64,000 bases of DNA from Protula sp. h YS-2021 (Eukaryota > Annelida > Polychaeta > Sabellida > Serpulidae): the NCBI GenBank assembly GCA_949752745.1, contig OX457031.1, positions 21,625,642 through 21,689,641 of the forward strand, in the 5' to 3' direction. Within the stretch, counting starts at the first letter, position 1. Every line of letters starts with the position of its first letter. The translations under genes were made by a program, and so were the position numbers. Under the pieces are notes generated by a model that saw only the letters and a list, made by a program, of their open reading frames with translations, ran no database searches and was not told the DNA's origin. This document shows positions 33,311 through 46,424 of this stretch, piece by piece.

Positions 33311-34540
33311 CGTTTGCACAAGGCATCTGGGGTCTGAGATTTCAGGATGGCAGAGAACAGGAGTATTCCAAGCATTAATCGGTACTACTGCTGAAAACGT
33401 GAACCCCGCTTCCCACCCCATCCACCCCCATTCCTCTCCACCCCTCCTCTCTGCAAGACCAACACCTGGTCGTTAGACGCGCGTAAAACTCTTTGTCATG
33501 AATGGCAGGAATAAACGAAGTTTGTAAATATACTGGTTTTATAGTTCGTGCGACAAAGAACAGTCGTATCTACAACGTGGAGATGGAAATGTACCTTCAA
33601 ATGAGTGCCAGTTGAAAATACGCATTCAGCATGAAACTACGCATTCCATACGCATTCAACATGAAAACATGGAAATGTACGTTTAAATGGATGTCAATTG
33701 AAAATACGTATTCAACATGAAACCATAGAAATATACGTTTAAATGCATGACAATTGAAAATACGAATTCAACATGAAACCATAATTCAAAACCAAACCAA
33801 ATCAATCTACCTGCTATTTCTGAATTCAACTTGTTTTTGATGAAAAACCACAGTAGCAATATGTTGCTACAGCCCTTTTCATATCGCCAAAGCAAATCAC
33901 ACACTAGAAGCAATTGACTTGAGCTTTATAAAATACATGTGGCAAATTATTTTACAATGTGTCTATTTCTTCATCAATTTTTTTTTATCTTGAACCAAAC
34001 ATAACCCTATTGTTAATTTTTGTGGAATTCACAGCATTTATCGTTACAATCCAAAAGAAACTCGCATGCAGTCAAATAACGATCATTCCGATTTCACATT
34101 TTTAAAGCAAACGAAAATCATTAGGCATGGTGTACTTTAATCATCTAGAATAATATGCGCTACAACTACAAAAATCTGTTTACGCAAATCATAACTGATT
34201 TCAGATTTCCATGACAAAGCTGCAGACAGCAAAATGAAGCAAACTTACATATTTTTCTTCATCTTCAACGGAAATAAGACACACAATCATTCGTTAACTA
34301 AATTCAAAAGACAATCCCATTATTTATTTACACACACCAGAGCCCCGAAAACTGGACAACACTTGGGACTGGCCGAAAGTGGTTGGATTTCTAGGGTGGG
34401 TCGAGTGCATAATTCTGTACAACAATGGGTCCCAATAGCAATTGTTATGTAACACACAATTTTAATTTTATCTCTCATTTCAATCAAATTATCAGGATAC
34501 GACCACTGTGAATAAAAATCTGCTGAAAACATCATCAAAC
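33311..34540. other. Mostly single-copy DNA with a small degenerate repeat
   Basis: Near 33600-33785, 'aaatgxatgxcaattgaaaatacg-attcaacatgaaac' recurs three times. The rest shows no recognised features. Confidence 0.55.
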
Positions 34541-34600
34541 TAGAAATGTGTCTGTTGGAACACGGATGCCCAAATCGAACTGCCATATGGCTTAAGGTAT
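34541..34600 (+). mobile_element. 5' end fragment of a tandem-core element
   Basis: CTAGAAATGTGTCTGTTGGA followed by ACACGGATGCCC is the same 5' terminus as at 38320 and 56707. No core repeats follow. Confidence 0.5.
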
Positions 34601-36000
34601 AGGCAAATGTCTAGATATACTTTTCAACTACAAAAAATAATAGCTTAACTTACGCCTACCATCATTGTGTACACGTCAATTATTTCATTTTTAAACCTAA
34701 CCACTCTACCCCATTCAGAGCCTTTTTTCCTAAATTCATCATACAGTCGTACTTGTTTTTGTTCTTTTTTACCAAATAAATGGCTTACAATTTTTAATCA
34801 ATGTACAGGCCTTTTCTACAAAATGGTCATATCTCACAACAGATGTCGCGAGCATTCTGTCTGACATGACAAAATATACGCAAGACAAAATTATTGTAAA
34901 ATCCACTTCAAGACAGAATAGATGCAAGCTCCCATAACAAAAAAAAACAAAAAAAAAAAACTACAGATATGCCTGATCATATCATCAACAGGTTATTTCA
35001 TTTTGTCAGAAATCTACTGCGGACGCACTCAATACTTACCTTCAAACCCCTCACTTGCATGTCTGTCTTTATTAATCGTAATATAACGTTAGGGTTCCTC
35101 GCTATTCAGTAAAAAACCGTTACCCTCATAAGGTGAAACATATCGTGACTCAGCTGCATTTCCGGTATTTAATTACCGAAGTGCAAAAAACATGTTTGTC
35201 ACCATCCAAACTTTACGTAAATGACGAAAAGCGTTGACGAAATTTTGCAACGATCCGAACGTCATCGATTCTCAACAATCCGTAAAAAATCATTGCTTAA
35301 TTAATTATCATAATTAAAAAAAAAAAAAAAAAAACACAAACAAACAAACAAAAATTGAAAAAAAAACCCAATAATGTTAATTATAATAAAACAAATAAAT
35401 AAATAAATAATAAAAAAATAAAAAAATAAACAAACAAAAAACTGAAATATAGCAAAACATAGACGGATTCGATATTGCTGCTTTAACACAGTTCACAGTC
35501 AAGGAACTTGAGTTTACACAGGGGGACAATTTTGCAACTAAGGACGCCGGCGCTGAAATGAAATGCTCGAATTTTTCTAATTTTTGTTTCCAAAATTTAC
35601 TATTTTGCGCAACATTGCGTCTTAACTTGAATATTTAACCGTGACTGAGCCCATTCAGTTTTAAAATCCTAATCTGTCGATTTGGATGACCTGCACTTTT
35701 TTCAGATTAGATTTTTCAACATGTCGAAACGAAAGGGCTGGACTCGCTGCTTGGTGTATACAACGCAATACACATTAGATATATGTTTCTAATATATTAA
35801 GTTACTTATGCACAAATACATAAGGTATTCTTAACTACCTGCAGTGCAGAGTCGATGCCGAAAGAACCAAAGTATGGGGGTAATCACAGATATATATTTT
35901 TTTCACTGAGTCAAGGTCAAGTTCCTAGGATTCATGAACACTTGTTGCTTCTTGGTCAATTGTGTCATTCCGCCCACTGGTCACGTGACTCGCTTTCTCT
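34601..36000. other. AT-rich single-copy DNA with A-runs
   Basis: A-rich simple sequence at 35308-35440 (including AAATAAATAAAT). Nothing else supportable. Confidence 0.5.
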
Positions 36001-36060
36001 CCGCCACTGAGCACGCGAGTTTCGCCTACCCAATCACATTCCAGCAACGTATTGATGCAC
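35960..36060 (+). promoter_or_regulatory. Promoter-like CpG-containing stretch
   Basis: GGTCACGTGACTCGC (35980-35994) contains an E-box palindrome, and ACCCAATCAC (36028-36037) contains a CCAAT motif. The start of the ORF at 36055 follows. Only motif matches are seen; transcription is an inference. Confidence 0.25.
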
Positions 36061-36441
36061 AAGTGCCAGTTTATCACGGCACCTTCTCGTTCTGAGATTC
36101 TCATTTTGCCGCGGACTTCTCGCTTTCCGCGAGATTTCTCATTCTGCTGCATGATTCGCATTTGTTACAGGCTTCTCCACAGCTTACGGGTTTTTACACC
36201 GCGCCAGAGGCATTTAAAGAAGCTCGATGTCTCCTATTCCGCGTTAGTTCCGCTCGGTTCTGTCGTGGTTTACGGGATTTCTTATGCCATGAACATTCTT
36301 CCACAGCTGACGGTTTTTTCAGAACACGCCAGTGACCATGAAAAGCATGGCTCCACCCGCTCAATGTTCGAACAACCAAGCATGTTGACTGTTGACTGGG
36401 CGATGGGAGGGGAAATGCCCATGCTCAGTTTCGGAGAGTGA
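36055..36441 (+). CDS. Hypothetical ORF of ~128 codons (uncertain)
   Basis: The longest ATG-initiated frame outside tandem arrays (ATG at 36055, TGA at 36439-36441), in a stretch with higher GC and several CpGs. The predicted product begins MHKCQFITAPSRSEIL and has no membrane segment, signal peptide or domain that I recognise. Degenerate internal repeats (TTCTCATTTTGCCGCGG, TTCTCATTCTGCTGC and two CCACAGCT[TG]ACGG copies) suggest part of it is a decayed repeat. No splice sites or polyadenylation signal support it as a gene. Promoter-like motifs lie just upstream. Confidence 0.2.
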   Translation: MHKCQFITAPSRSEILILPRTSRFPRDFSFCCMIRICYRLLHSLRVFTPRQRHLKKLDVSYSALVPLGSVVVYGISYAMNILPQLTVFSEHASDHEKHGSTRSMFEQPSMLTVDWAMGGEMPMLSFGE

Positions 36442-38316
36442 AGCGGTCAGATGGTCATGTGCGGAACGATGCAATGTCCGCAAAGCGAAAGTGGTCCGGA
36501 TTTCGCATTGGTAATGCGGTTTAATATTTTACATATTGTACAGTTACGGGTTCTTCGCACCAGGACTATAAATGTAAGTGGCTCAATGGCCAATGCACGG
36601 TTCATTTCAATGGCTATTGTACCATTTCAATAAGTTATAAGAAAAAATTACAGTCACATTTCTTATAGTTTACGGCCCCATATCAATTGAAATCTTGGGA
36701 TCATAGCTTAATAGAAAGTCCAATGGCTAGCTAATGCAGGGCTGACCAGTTCATAACTATATCATCCTCTGCAGCTTAATGGCTGTTGTAAATAACAGGC
36801 TGAAGGCCGTTGTGCTTTTCATCCTTATGTGTATGGCGTTTTATAACCTGTTGCAACGATTCCTTGAAAACGGGGGTGAGACTCAACAAGAATAACTCGA
36901 TTTAATAAGGCTGCTGCAAAATCCAGCAACACCCAATGCCCGACTACACCTTGTTAATCGGAAATGGTCAAATTATAAGAACTAAAAGTAAAACTGGAGT
37001 TTAAAAAAAAAACGATTTTGCCTCATTTAAAATGTGGAATAAATAAATAAAAAAAAACAGACTTTTAAATAAAAGTTTGTAAGAATAAAATGTTACATGA
37101 CGCACTACGTTGATAAGATTTTGCGACGATCCAAATTTTTGCAAAATGACGAAATGCGTTGACGAAATTTTGTAATCCCATCGCTACACAAATGGAGAAC
37201 AGCGTTAATGAAATTTTGCGACGATCCAAACATATATGAGGAACCGCAATTTTGTAAGGATTTGGACGTTACATGCATCTGAAAAAGCGTACCGCAGTAG
37301 TCTTATTTACGCAATTATAGAGGGAATCGAAAAACAATTCCATTACAAAACAAAAGGTCATTTACCCACGGCCATATGCAAGCTAAGTAACCTATAACTT
37401 TACAGACAGTTAGTTCTATGATTCATTTAACGACACGGCCGACCCTTAGTGGGTTACATTGTGTCCATGCATGTCAATGACTAGGAAACAATAGTATCAC
37501 AGTTACAATCCAGCTTTATATTCTGTAAATTCTAAAATTATAAAATAAACACAACTTACAGAAATACTGACACAGGTTGGTTTCTTTTAAAAATTTTTAC
37601 TGGGTTCTGCTTTATCGAACATCTGCCTCAAACAGTCAGCTCAGAAATGACGTCAGAGGGCGTCTTGGAAATCGAAAGTGTTATAAAATATATTTTACAA
37701 TATAACGCATCCAACACATTCGGGTGCAGGTTGACCTCTCAAAAGATGTTTATGATTGACATATTCATCTCTTATTTTTGCTCTGTGTACTATCATTTGA
37801 TCAATGTCATTACTTCGAGAAGACGGTTTGCTTGGTTAATTTTGCAACAAAACAAGTTCTTTAGGTTATTTTGAAAGGTTTTTAAAAACAAAAACAAATG
37901 AAAATTTAATATTTACAATTTGTGCAGTCACGGATTTGGCAGATTCACTGCGTTATAAAAATGTACATATAAAATGAATCAAACTGCTGTTGTTTAACAT
38001 TCATATATGCTCTTCGAATTTAAAACCGGAAACAATAGATAATCGACTTCTGACCCACAAATTTGCTGTTAAGATCGCACATACATGTGGCGCAGTATAA
38101 CCGTAGTGATATCGTGGTTGCGTCATGCGGAGGTCACCGCGCCACCGCACGAAATATGCGAAGTGCTTGAGAGAAACCTTCTAATCTCTGAATCGAAACG
38201 GCTTTTGCTGTTCCTGTTCCCAAGTCCAAAGCATTTCGAGACCTTGGAATGTATTTTCACACTCTTCTTTCAATTTGTGTTTTGTAATAGCCTTGCTAAT
38301 TTAGAATCAAGAACTG
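36442..38316. other. Mostly single-copy DNA
   Basis: 'gcgttgaCGAAATTTTGYRAC' recurs near 35234, 37155 and 37204 as part of a weak dispersed repeat. No gene or RNA supported. Confidence 0.5.
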
Positions 38317-38945
38317 GAAATGTGTCCGTTGGAACACATATAACATACAACATATAATTATGGGAACAGTGATTCCTAGAAAAGAAATTGTCTGATAGGT
38401 TTTTCAACTACAAATATGATAATTAACGTATTAGGCCTGCAACAATAAGGCTTAATAAAAACTCGGTATGGGAAATTCAATGTACAATTTCAAAGTCTCA
38501 CAGTGACCTCGAACAACGATGCAAGGTCACCAGACCTGATCAGCTCTGGAACATAACATATAAAAGCTACACACCAGATCTGGCTGAAATCCGATTGATA
38601 AAGAGCTTGAGATATGGTGTCCACAAGAACCTGGTGTTGGAAATCCAATGTGAAATTTCAAAGTTCTGCAGTGACCTTGAACAACAAAATAAGAACATCA
38701 AAACCAAACCAGCTCTAGAACATTATTGGTAAAAGCTATACACAAGGTTCAATTTAATTACATTTCGTAGAACTGGTTATATGATGTTGACAAACGACTT
38801 CGTATGAAATCCCACGTAAAGTTTCGCAGTCCCGCAGTGACCTTGAACAACGACGCATTTCATCAAGCCTAAAAAATGCTCTAGAACATTATGTATACAA
38901 GCTACATACCAGGTTGGGGAATAAAAATCAATTCTGTTCCCACAA
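38317..38945 (+). mobile_element. Tandem-core element with three ~165-bp units
   Basis: 5' terminus GGAAATGTGTCCGTTGGAAC. Core starts recur near 38488, 38652 and 38820 (AAAGTyyyGCAGTGACCTTG), with TATAAAAGCTACACACCAG and GAGATATGGTGTyCACAAG. The core is homologous to 12641-12960 although the termini differ. No 3' hairpin is evident; the right end is lost. Confidence 0.65.
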
Positions 38946-39342
38946 TTCCAAGTTAACAAGTTGAAGTGGAAGTACGGACCTTTCGTTCAGTCGCCCTTTG
39001 ACATCGTTTTGAAGAGAAGATCATGAATATTCATAAGGCTGAATATGTTCTTAATTTTGTCCTGGTCACCTCGATGGAGAAGACATGGCTTATTCTCCCC
39101 TAACAGACGGGCTGAGGTCAAAGACCATTCGTAGTGTCTGCTTTTGAGCATGCTTGAAGACAAGTTCTCCCATTCCTTGACGTTCTCTGGTGGACTTGTG
39201 TAATACATCCATCCTAACCGCCTGATTTACCGAAGAGTCGACGCGAAGAATTGTCCAGATGATTTCTTGTTAGTTTCTGAATTATACGTGTTTGGTGTGG
39301 TGAAATAAAGCTTCGTCACGGTGTTGTGTGTATTCGAACCAC
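38946..39342. other. Spacer
   Basis: Single-copy sequence without a supportable feature. Confidence 0.45.
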
Positions 39343-41693
39343 CTTCTGTACATCTGCCCATCCGTAGATCTGCTCTCCCCTCTGTACATTTGCCTTACCC
39401 TCTGTACATCTGCCCATCCGTAGATCTGCTCTCCCCTCTGTACATTTGCCTTACCCTCTGTACATCTGCCCATCCGTAGATCTGCTCTCCCCTCTGTACA
39501 TTTGCCTTACCCTCTGTACATCTGCCCATCCGTAGATCTGCTCTCCCCTCTGTACATTTGCCTTACCCTCTGTACATCTGCCCATCCGTAGATCTGCTCT
39601 CCCCTCTGTACATTTGCCTTACCCTCTGTACATCTGCCCATCCGTAGATCTGCTCTCCCCTCTGTACATTTGCCTTACCCTCTGTACATCTGCCCATCCG
39701 TAGATCTGCTCTCCCCTCTGTACATTTGCCTTACCCTCTGTACATCTGCCCATCCGTAGATCTGCTCTCCCCTCTGTACATTTGCCTTACCCTCTGTACA
39801 TCTGCCCATCCGTAGATCTGCTCTCCCCTCTGTACATTTGCCTTACCCTCTGTACATCTGCCCATCCGTAGCTCTGCTCTCCCCTCTGTACATTTGCCTT
39901 ACCCTCTGTACATCTGCCCATCCGTAGATCTGCTCTCCCCTCTGTACATTTGCCTTACCCTCTGTACATCTGCCCATCCGTAGATCTGCTCTCCCCTTTG
40001 TACATTTGCTTTACCTTCTGTACATCTGCCCATCCGTGGATCTGCTCTCCCCTCTGTACATTTGCCTTACCCTCTGTACATCTGCCCATCCGTGGATCTG
40101 CTCTCCCCTTTGTACATTTGCTTTACCTTCTGTACATCTGCCCATCCGTAGCTCTGGTCTCCCCTCTGTACATTTGCCTTACCCTCTGTACATCTGCCCA
40201 TCCGTAGATCTGCTCTCCCCTTTGTACATTTGCTTTACCTTCTGTACATCTGCCCATCCGTAGCTCTGGTCTCCCCTCTGTACATTTGCCTTACCCTCTG
40301 TACATCTGCCCATCCGTAGATCTGCTCTCCCCTTTGTACATTTGCTTTACCTTCTGTACATCTGCCCATCCGTAGCTCTGGTCTCCCCTGTGTACATCTG
40401 CCTTACCCTCTGTACATCTGCCCATCCGTAGCTCTGCTCTCCCCTCTGTACATTTGCCTTACCCTCTGTACATCTGCCCATCCGTAGCTCTGCTCTCCCC
40501 TCTGTACATTTGCCTTACCCTCTGTACATCTGCCCATCCGTAGATCTGCTCTCCCCTCTGTACATTTGCCTTACCCTCTGTACATCTGCCCATCCGTAGC
40601 TCTGCTCTCCCCTCTGTACATTTGCCTTACCCTCTGTACATCTGCCCATCCGTAGCTCTGCTCTCCCCTCTGTACATTTGCCTTACCCTCTGTACATCTG
40701 CCCATCCGTACATCTGCTCTCCCCTCTGTACATTTGCCTTACCCTCTGTACATCTGCCCATCCGTGGATCTGCTCTCCCCTCTGTACATTTGCCTTACCC
40801 TCTGTACATCTGCCCATCCGTGGATCTGCTCTCCCCTTTGTACATTTGCTTTACCTTCTGTACATCTGCCCATCCGTAGTTCTGCTCTCCCCTCTGTACA
40901 TTTGCCTTACCCTCTGTACATCTGCCCATCCGTAGCTCTGGTCTCCCCTCTGTATATTTGCCTTACCCTCTGTACATCTGCCCATCCGTAGATCTGCTCT
41001 CCCCTTTGCACATTTGCCTTACCCTCTGTACATCTGCCCATCCGTAAATATGCTCTCACCTCCGTACATTTGCCTTACCCTCTGTACATCTGCCCATCCG
41101 TAGATCTGCTCTCCCCTCTGTACATTTGCCTTACCCTCTGTACATCTGCCCATCCGTAGATCTGCTCTCCCCTCTGTACATTTGCCTTACCCTCTGTACA
41201 TCTGCCCATCCGTAGCTCTGGTCTCCACTCTGTACATTTGCCTTACCCTTTGTACATCTGCCCATCCGTAGATCTGCTTTCCCCTCTGTACAATTGCCTT
41301 ACCCTCTGTACATCTGCCCATCCGTAGATCTGCTCTCCCGTGTGTACATCTGCCTTACCCTCTTTACATCTGCCTATCCGTAGCTCTGCTCTCCCCTGTG
41401 TACATTTGCCTTACCCTCTGTACATCTGCCCATCCGTAGCTCTGGTCTCCCCTCTGTACATTTGCCTTACCCTTTGTACATCTGCCCATCCGTAGATCTG
41501 CTCTCCCTCTGTGCAATTGCCTTTCCCTCTGTACATCTGCCCATCCGTAGATCTGCTCTCCCCTGTGTACATCTGCCTTACCCTCTGTACATCTGCCCAT
41601 CCGTAGCTCTGGTCTCCCCTCTGTACATTTGCCTTACCCTTTGTACATCTGCTATGCCCTCTGTACATTTGCTATACACTGTACATCTGCTGC
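39343..41693 (+). repeat. 56-bp minisatellite, ~42 units
   Basis: Unit: ctctgtacatttgcctta + ccctctgtacatctgccc + atccgtagatctgctctccc. CTCTGTACAT occurs twice per unit, so the 56-bp unit is itself an unequal 20+36 dimer. The left ~600 bp are almost identical copies. To the right, variants (gctctgg, gtggatc, ctttgtacatttgctttacctt) appear in alternating groups. Frames slip because 56 is not a multiple of three. Confidence 0.97.
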
Positions 41694-41880
41694 CAGGCCA
41701 GTAGCCGGGGGGGGGGGGGGCGGGGGATGGGCGGTTCCATGGATTCTAAGAACCCCCCTAAATGCAAATAGCATTAAGGACTGGAAAACTTTGCACTTTC
41801 TCAAAAAAATTCATACCAGAACCTTGGGACTTTGGCATTTTAGAACCCACCCCCCTGAAAATTTCCTGGCTGCGGGCCTG
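41694..41880. mobile_element. 187-bp MITE with CAGGCC termini
   Basis: CAGGCCAGTAGCCGGG at the left and the complement of CAGGCCCGCAGCCAGG at the right match at 13 of 16 positions. The 56-bp array family resumes on its right, so it is an insertion into the array. A long G-run follows the left end (41705-41719). No clear target duplication can be defined within the repetitive target. No ORF. Confidence 0.7.
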
Positions 41881-42145
41881 AGACTGCTATACCCTCTGTA
41901 CATTTGCTCTACTCTCTGTAAATTTGCTCTACTCTCTGTACATTTGTTGAAGCTTCTGTACATCTGCTCTACGCTGTGTACATCTGCCTCATTCTCTGCA
42001 CATTTGCTCTATCCTCTGTACGTCTGCCCTAACATCTGCTCTACCCTCTTTACATCTGCTCTACCCTCTGTACATCTGCTTCATTCTCTGTACATCTACC
42101 TCATTCTCTGTAAATCTGTCTCATTCTCTTTACATTTGCCTTACC
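41881..42145 (+). repeat. Diverged right flank of the 56-bp array
   Basis: 'ctctgtacatttgctctact', 'ctgtacatctgcctcattc' units continue beyond the MITE with a shorter ~20-bp spacing and much more divergence than the main array. Confidence 0.88.
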
Positions 42146-42459
42146 CATAGTTACAATTTTACAGTGGTACTTCAGTGGTTGAACGGTAGTCGACTGAGTA
42201 ATAATCGCTGTACACAAAACAGTTAAACGTTCTTTGTTCTTTATAATTCCCCTGAGTACAGTTAATAATAAAATTAAACATATTGTGTTTTTCGGTCGCG
42301 GCGCATTATTTGATTTCATAAAATCGTTGATTACTAAGATTTTCCACAACATGATACACCCTCACTGTAATTGGTAAAATTCAATATAAAGAAGTTACAG
42401 AATCTCTGAAAACAAATGAAATTAAAACGGCAAAGAGTTTCTGCTACAAGAAATGAATT

Positions 42460-42660
42460 TCTGAATTATGACGTGGCGTTGAGACTTAGTGCATGACGTT
42501 ATATGAAGACGTAGTATTATGACGTAATGGAGAAGTAGTGTGATGGCGTAGTGTGAGGACGTAATGGAGGACGTAGTTTATGACGCAGTGTTATGACGTA
42601 GCGTTATGATGCAGTGTTGTGATGAGGTTTAATGATGTATCGTTATGTCGTAGTGCACTT
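42460..42660 (+). repeat. Degenerate short repeat rich in GACGTAGTG
   Basis: 'tatgacgtagtg', 'gaggacgtaatgg', 'ttatgacgcagtg' and similar words recur about 13 times. A few TGACGT words occur by virtue of the unit. Confidence 0.8.
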
Positions 42661-42839
42661 GGAGATCAGCTCCTCTAAACGTCAGGCTTCATTAACGTCT
42701 GTCTTTGAACTTCTAGTTCACCGCATTTTTTTTTCAAATTTAGCGACATTATCGTTGGCTTGCAGTTTGAAGGAGTGGTACGAGGTTTGGGGGGGGGGGG
42801 GGGCACGTCATGTTGTCATTCCATTTCATTGAAGCGATT

Positions 42840-44510
42840 GCCCATGGCGGCAGGAGTCGTTTTATCCTGTGCTCGTTTTCATGGAGAAGCTGTAGGGTGG
42901 TTATTCATCTCGTACTCGTACTTTTGGAGAAGCTGCCTGGAGGGGAGGGATCTCATCATCGTGTTCTAGTTTTTTTGGAGAAACCGTAGGGAAGAGGGGT
43001 CGAGCAGCGATAGTGCGGAAGGGGTCATTTCCTATTGTACTCGAAGTTTGGAAAAGCGGAGGAGAGTGGCGGTGAGGGGGGGGTGGGGTGGGAAGTCATA
43101 TTCACTTGTAATCTAACTTTGGAGAAGAAGTACGGGATCCTTTCATCTGCTTATGCTCGCATTTTGGAAAGGTGGTGGAGGGTGGAGGGCATTTCCTCTT
43201 ACGCTTGCATTCTTGAGGAGCGAAAATGCTAAAGGGGGGGGGGGTAATCATTTGACATAGTGACATAATTATGGAGAAGCGGTAGGGAGCCATATCATTC
43301 TACGCTAGCATTTTAGGGGTGGCAGAGGGGTCATTACATCTTCTGCTCGCATTCTGGAGAAACCGTAGGGAAGGCCACACCATCCTGTGCTCGCAATCTG
43401 AAGAAGCTGTAGGGAAGGCCACACCATCCTGTGCTTGCATTCTGGAGAAGCCGTAGGGAAGGCCACACCATCCTGTGCTCGCATTCTGGAGAAGCCGTAG
43501 GGAAGGCAACACCATCCTGTGCTCGCATTCTGGAGAAGCCGTAGGGAAGGTCACACCATCCTGTGCTCGCATTCTGGAGAAGCCGTAGGGAAGGTCATAC
43601 CATCCTGTGCTCGCATTCTGGAGAAGCCGTAGGGGAGGTCATGCCATCCTGTGCTCGCATTCTGGAGAAGCCGTAGGGGAGCTCATACCATCCTGTGCTC
43701 GCATTCTGGAGCTGTAGGGAAGGTCACACCATCCTGTGCTCGCATTCTGGAGAAGCCGTAGGGAAGGTCACACCATCCTGTGCTCGCATTCTGGAGAAGC
43801 CGTAGGGAAGGTCACACCATCCTGTGCTCGCATTCCAGAGAAACCGTTTGGAAGGTCACACCATCCTGTGCTCGCATTTTGTAGAAACAGTAGGGCCGTA
43901 GGGAAGGTCACACCATCCTGTGCTCGCATTCTGGAGAAACCGTAGGGAAGGTCACACCATCCTGTGCTCGCATTCTGGAGAAACCGTAGGGAAGGTCACA
44001 CCATCCTGTGCTCGCATTCTGGAGAAGCCGTAGGGAAGGTCATACCATCCTGTGCTCGCATTCTGGAGAAGCCGTAGGGGAGGTCATGCCATCCTGTGCT
44101 CGCATTCTGGAGAAGCCATAGGGAGGACCATACGATCCTGTGCTCGCATTCTGGAGAAGCCGTAGGGGAGCTCATACCATCCTGTGCTCGCATTCTGGAG
44201 CTGTAGGGAAGGTCACACCATCCTGTGCTCGCATTCCGGAGAAACCGTTGGGAAGGTCACACCATCCTGTGCTCGCATTTTGTAGAAACAGTAGGGCCGT
44301 AGGGAAGGTCACACCATCCTGTGCTCGCATTCTGGAGAAGCCGTAGGGGAGGTCACACCATTCTGCGCTCGCATTCTGGAGAAACCGTAGGGAAGGTCAC
44401 ACCATCCTGTGCTCGCATTCTGGAGAAATCGTAGGGAAGGTCACACCATCCTGTGCTCGCATTTTGTAGAAGCGTTGAAAGGGGAGGGGGAGGGTCATTT
44501 AATCTTTTGC
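42840..44510 (+). repeat. 44-bp minisatellite (~26 good units plus degenerate edges)
   Basis: Unit: ggtcacaccatcctgtgc + tcgcattctggagaag + ccgtagggaa. Core 43330-44470; the left edge (42840-43330) holds old copies recognisable by 'tcgcattttggagaag'. A longer block is duplicated inside it: the short unit 'ctggagctgtagggaagg' and the variant 'ttttgtagaaacagtagggcc' occur together at 43705-43900 and again at 44188-44305. Confidence 0.95.
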
Positions 44511-45374
44511 TCACATTTAAGAGAAGTGGTTGGGTGAAGGAAGTATTTTACCTTACTTTACCTTACCTTACCGAAGCGACCGGGTCGAGGGGGATTACTT
44601 CACCTTATTTTATATAATTTTGGATAAGTGATTGGGTGGGGTGGGGCGGGAGGGTCATTTTTGTTGTAGTGATCGTATTTCAAGGAAGCAGCAGGGACGG
44701 GCCATTTTTTCTAATGCTCGTATTTTAGAGAAGCCAAGGGGGGGGGGGGGGGTCATTTATTTACAGTGCCACATTTTAGAGAAGTGGTAGGGGAAGGGGT
44801 CGTTTCATCTTGTGCTTGCATTTTGACGAAGCACGACGTCAAAGTCTACAATTTTCAAACATCCATACTGCAGGTGTTTATGAGGCGTTTTTATAGACCA
44901 GGCGTTTTTACAACCTGGAGAACAGTAAAAAATTTAAAGCAACCCGATTAAAACTGTTCAAGAAGTACTTTGAACAAAAGCGTAGATACGTAAATTCATA
45001 CATGCGAATCACATATACCCTGACATACGATTAGATCAGTCCGGCAAATCGGATCGTCTAATAAATACAGTATTTCGACTTACAGAATTTTAAGTTATCC
45101 AATATATAGCTGTAAATGTAAATCATTAAACGTTGTCATTTTATCAACCGAATATCTTTTCGAAACAAACGATAAAAAATTGAAATGACAACAAAATGTG
45201 GCAAGATATGTCTCCCCTCCAGACCCACACATCTGTACACTTTATCGATTGGTATAGAATGCCATTTTCACATTTATTAGGGAATTATTGATATTAAGAA
45301 TTAATTTTTGCCATCTTTAATTGTTTTTATGATATCTCTAAATGTATTCATGATCTCAAAAACTATTCTTGAGA
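44480..45374 (+). repeat. Segmental duplication C, copy 1
   Basis: Aligns with 45480-46545. Shared marks: agaagtggttgggtgaagg, ggagaacagtaaaaaattt, gatcagtccggcaaatcggatcg (44,920-45,060) and a Mutator-like MITE start. The copy breaks inside that MITE at about 45374. Confidence 0.87.
45255..45374 (+). mobile_element. Truncated Mutator-like MITE in duplication C, copy 1
   Basis: Starts with GAATGCCATTTTCACATTTA and runs into 44-bp array text (agggtcattagatcttctgc) after about 120 bp. The flank CGATTGGTA corresponds to TGATTGCTA of the full-length copy, so both derive from the same insertion. Confidence 0.82.
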
Positions 45375-46424
45375 GGGTCATTAGATCTTCTGCTCGCATT
45401 CTGGAAAAGAGGTAGGGAAGGTCACATTATCCTGTGCTCGCATTTTGGAGAAGCTTTGATTGCGGGGGGGGGGGGGGGTGTCATTTCATCGTGTGCTCAC
45501 ATTTTAGAAGTGGTTGGGTGAAGGGAGTATTTTACTTTATTTACCTTACTTTATACCTAACATTTCAGAAGAGACTGGGTCGGGGGGGGGGGGGGGGTTA
45601 CTTTACCTTATTTTATATAATTTTATAATTATAAGTGATTGGGTGAGGGGAAGGTCATTTTATGCAAGTAATCGCATCTCAAAGGAGCAGCATGTTCGGG
45701 CCATTTTTCTAATGCTCGTATTTTACAGAAGCTAAGGAGCGGGGGGGGGGGGTGTCATTTATTTACAGCACTCTCATTTTAGAGAAGTTGTAGGGGAAGG
45801 GGCCGTTTCATCTTATGCTTGCATTTTGAAGAAGCACGACACCAAAGCCTACGCCAATACCGCATATATTTTAATGGGCGGTTTCACAGTCAGCCAACCC
45901 CTACTGTTGTGTATCAGACCTGTTGGTTTCCCTGAACCATTGGGATTTATGAAAAAATTAAATATTCACAAAAAAAAAAAAAAAACAGATATTAACGGCA
46001 ATCCGTCCATGACTAATGGCAGACAAGGATAATTTTAGGGGCATCGCTAAAACTTTTTTCAAGAAAGGATAACCTGGAGAACAGTAAAAAATTTGATAGC
46101 AACCCGATTAAAACTGGTCAAGAAGTATTTTGAACAAAGCTGCAGATACGTAAATTCATACATCCGGACCACAGATACCCTGCCATACGATTAGATCAGC
46201 CCGGCAAATCGGATCGTCTAATACATACAATAAATGCAGATTTCGACTTCGACAGAATTTTAAGTTATCCAATATATAGCTGTTAATGTAAATCATTAAA
46301 CGTTGTCATTTTATCAACCGAATATCTTTTCGAAACAAACGATAAAAAATTGAAATGACAACAAAATGTGGCAAGATATGTCTCCCCTCCAGACCCTTAC
46401 ATCTGTAAACTTTATTGATTGCTA
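45375..46424 (+). repeat. Segmental duplication C, copy 2 (with extra 44-bp-type units)
   Basis: Begins with degenerate 44-bp units, then repeats the sequence of copy 1, with about 165 bp extra near 45900-46065. Poly-G runs at 45466-45478 and 45581-45597 vary in length relative to copy 1. Confidence 0.85.

Noticed and set aside
39343..42145. CRISPR-like array (short direct repeats at regular spacing)
   Set aside because: The intervening sequence is itself repeated and there are no unique spacers, no leader and no cas genes. It is a eukaryotic minisatellite.
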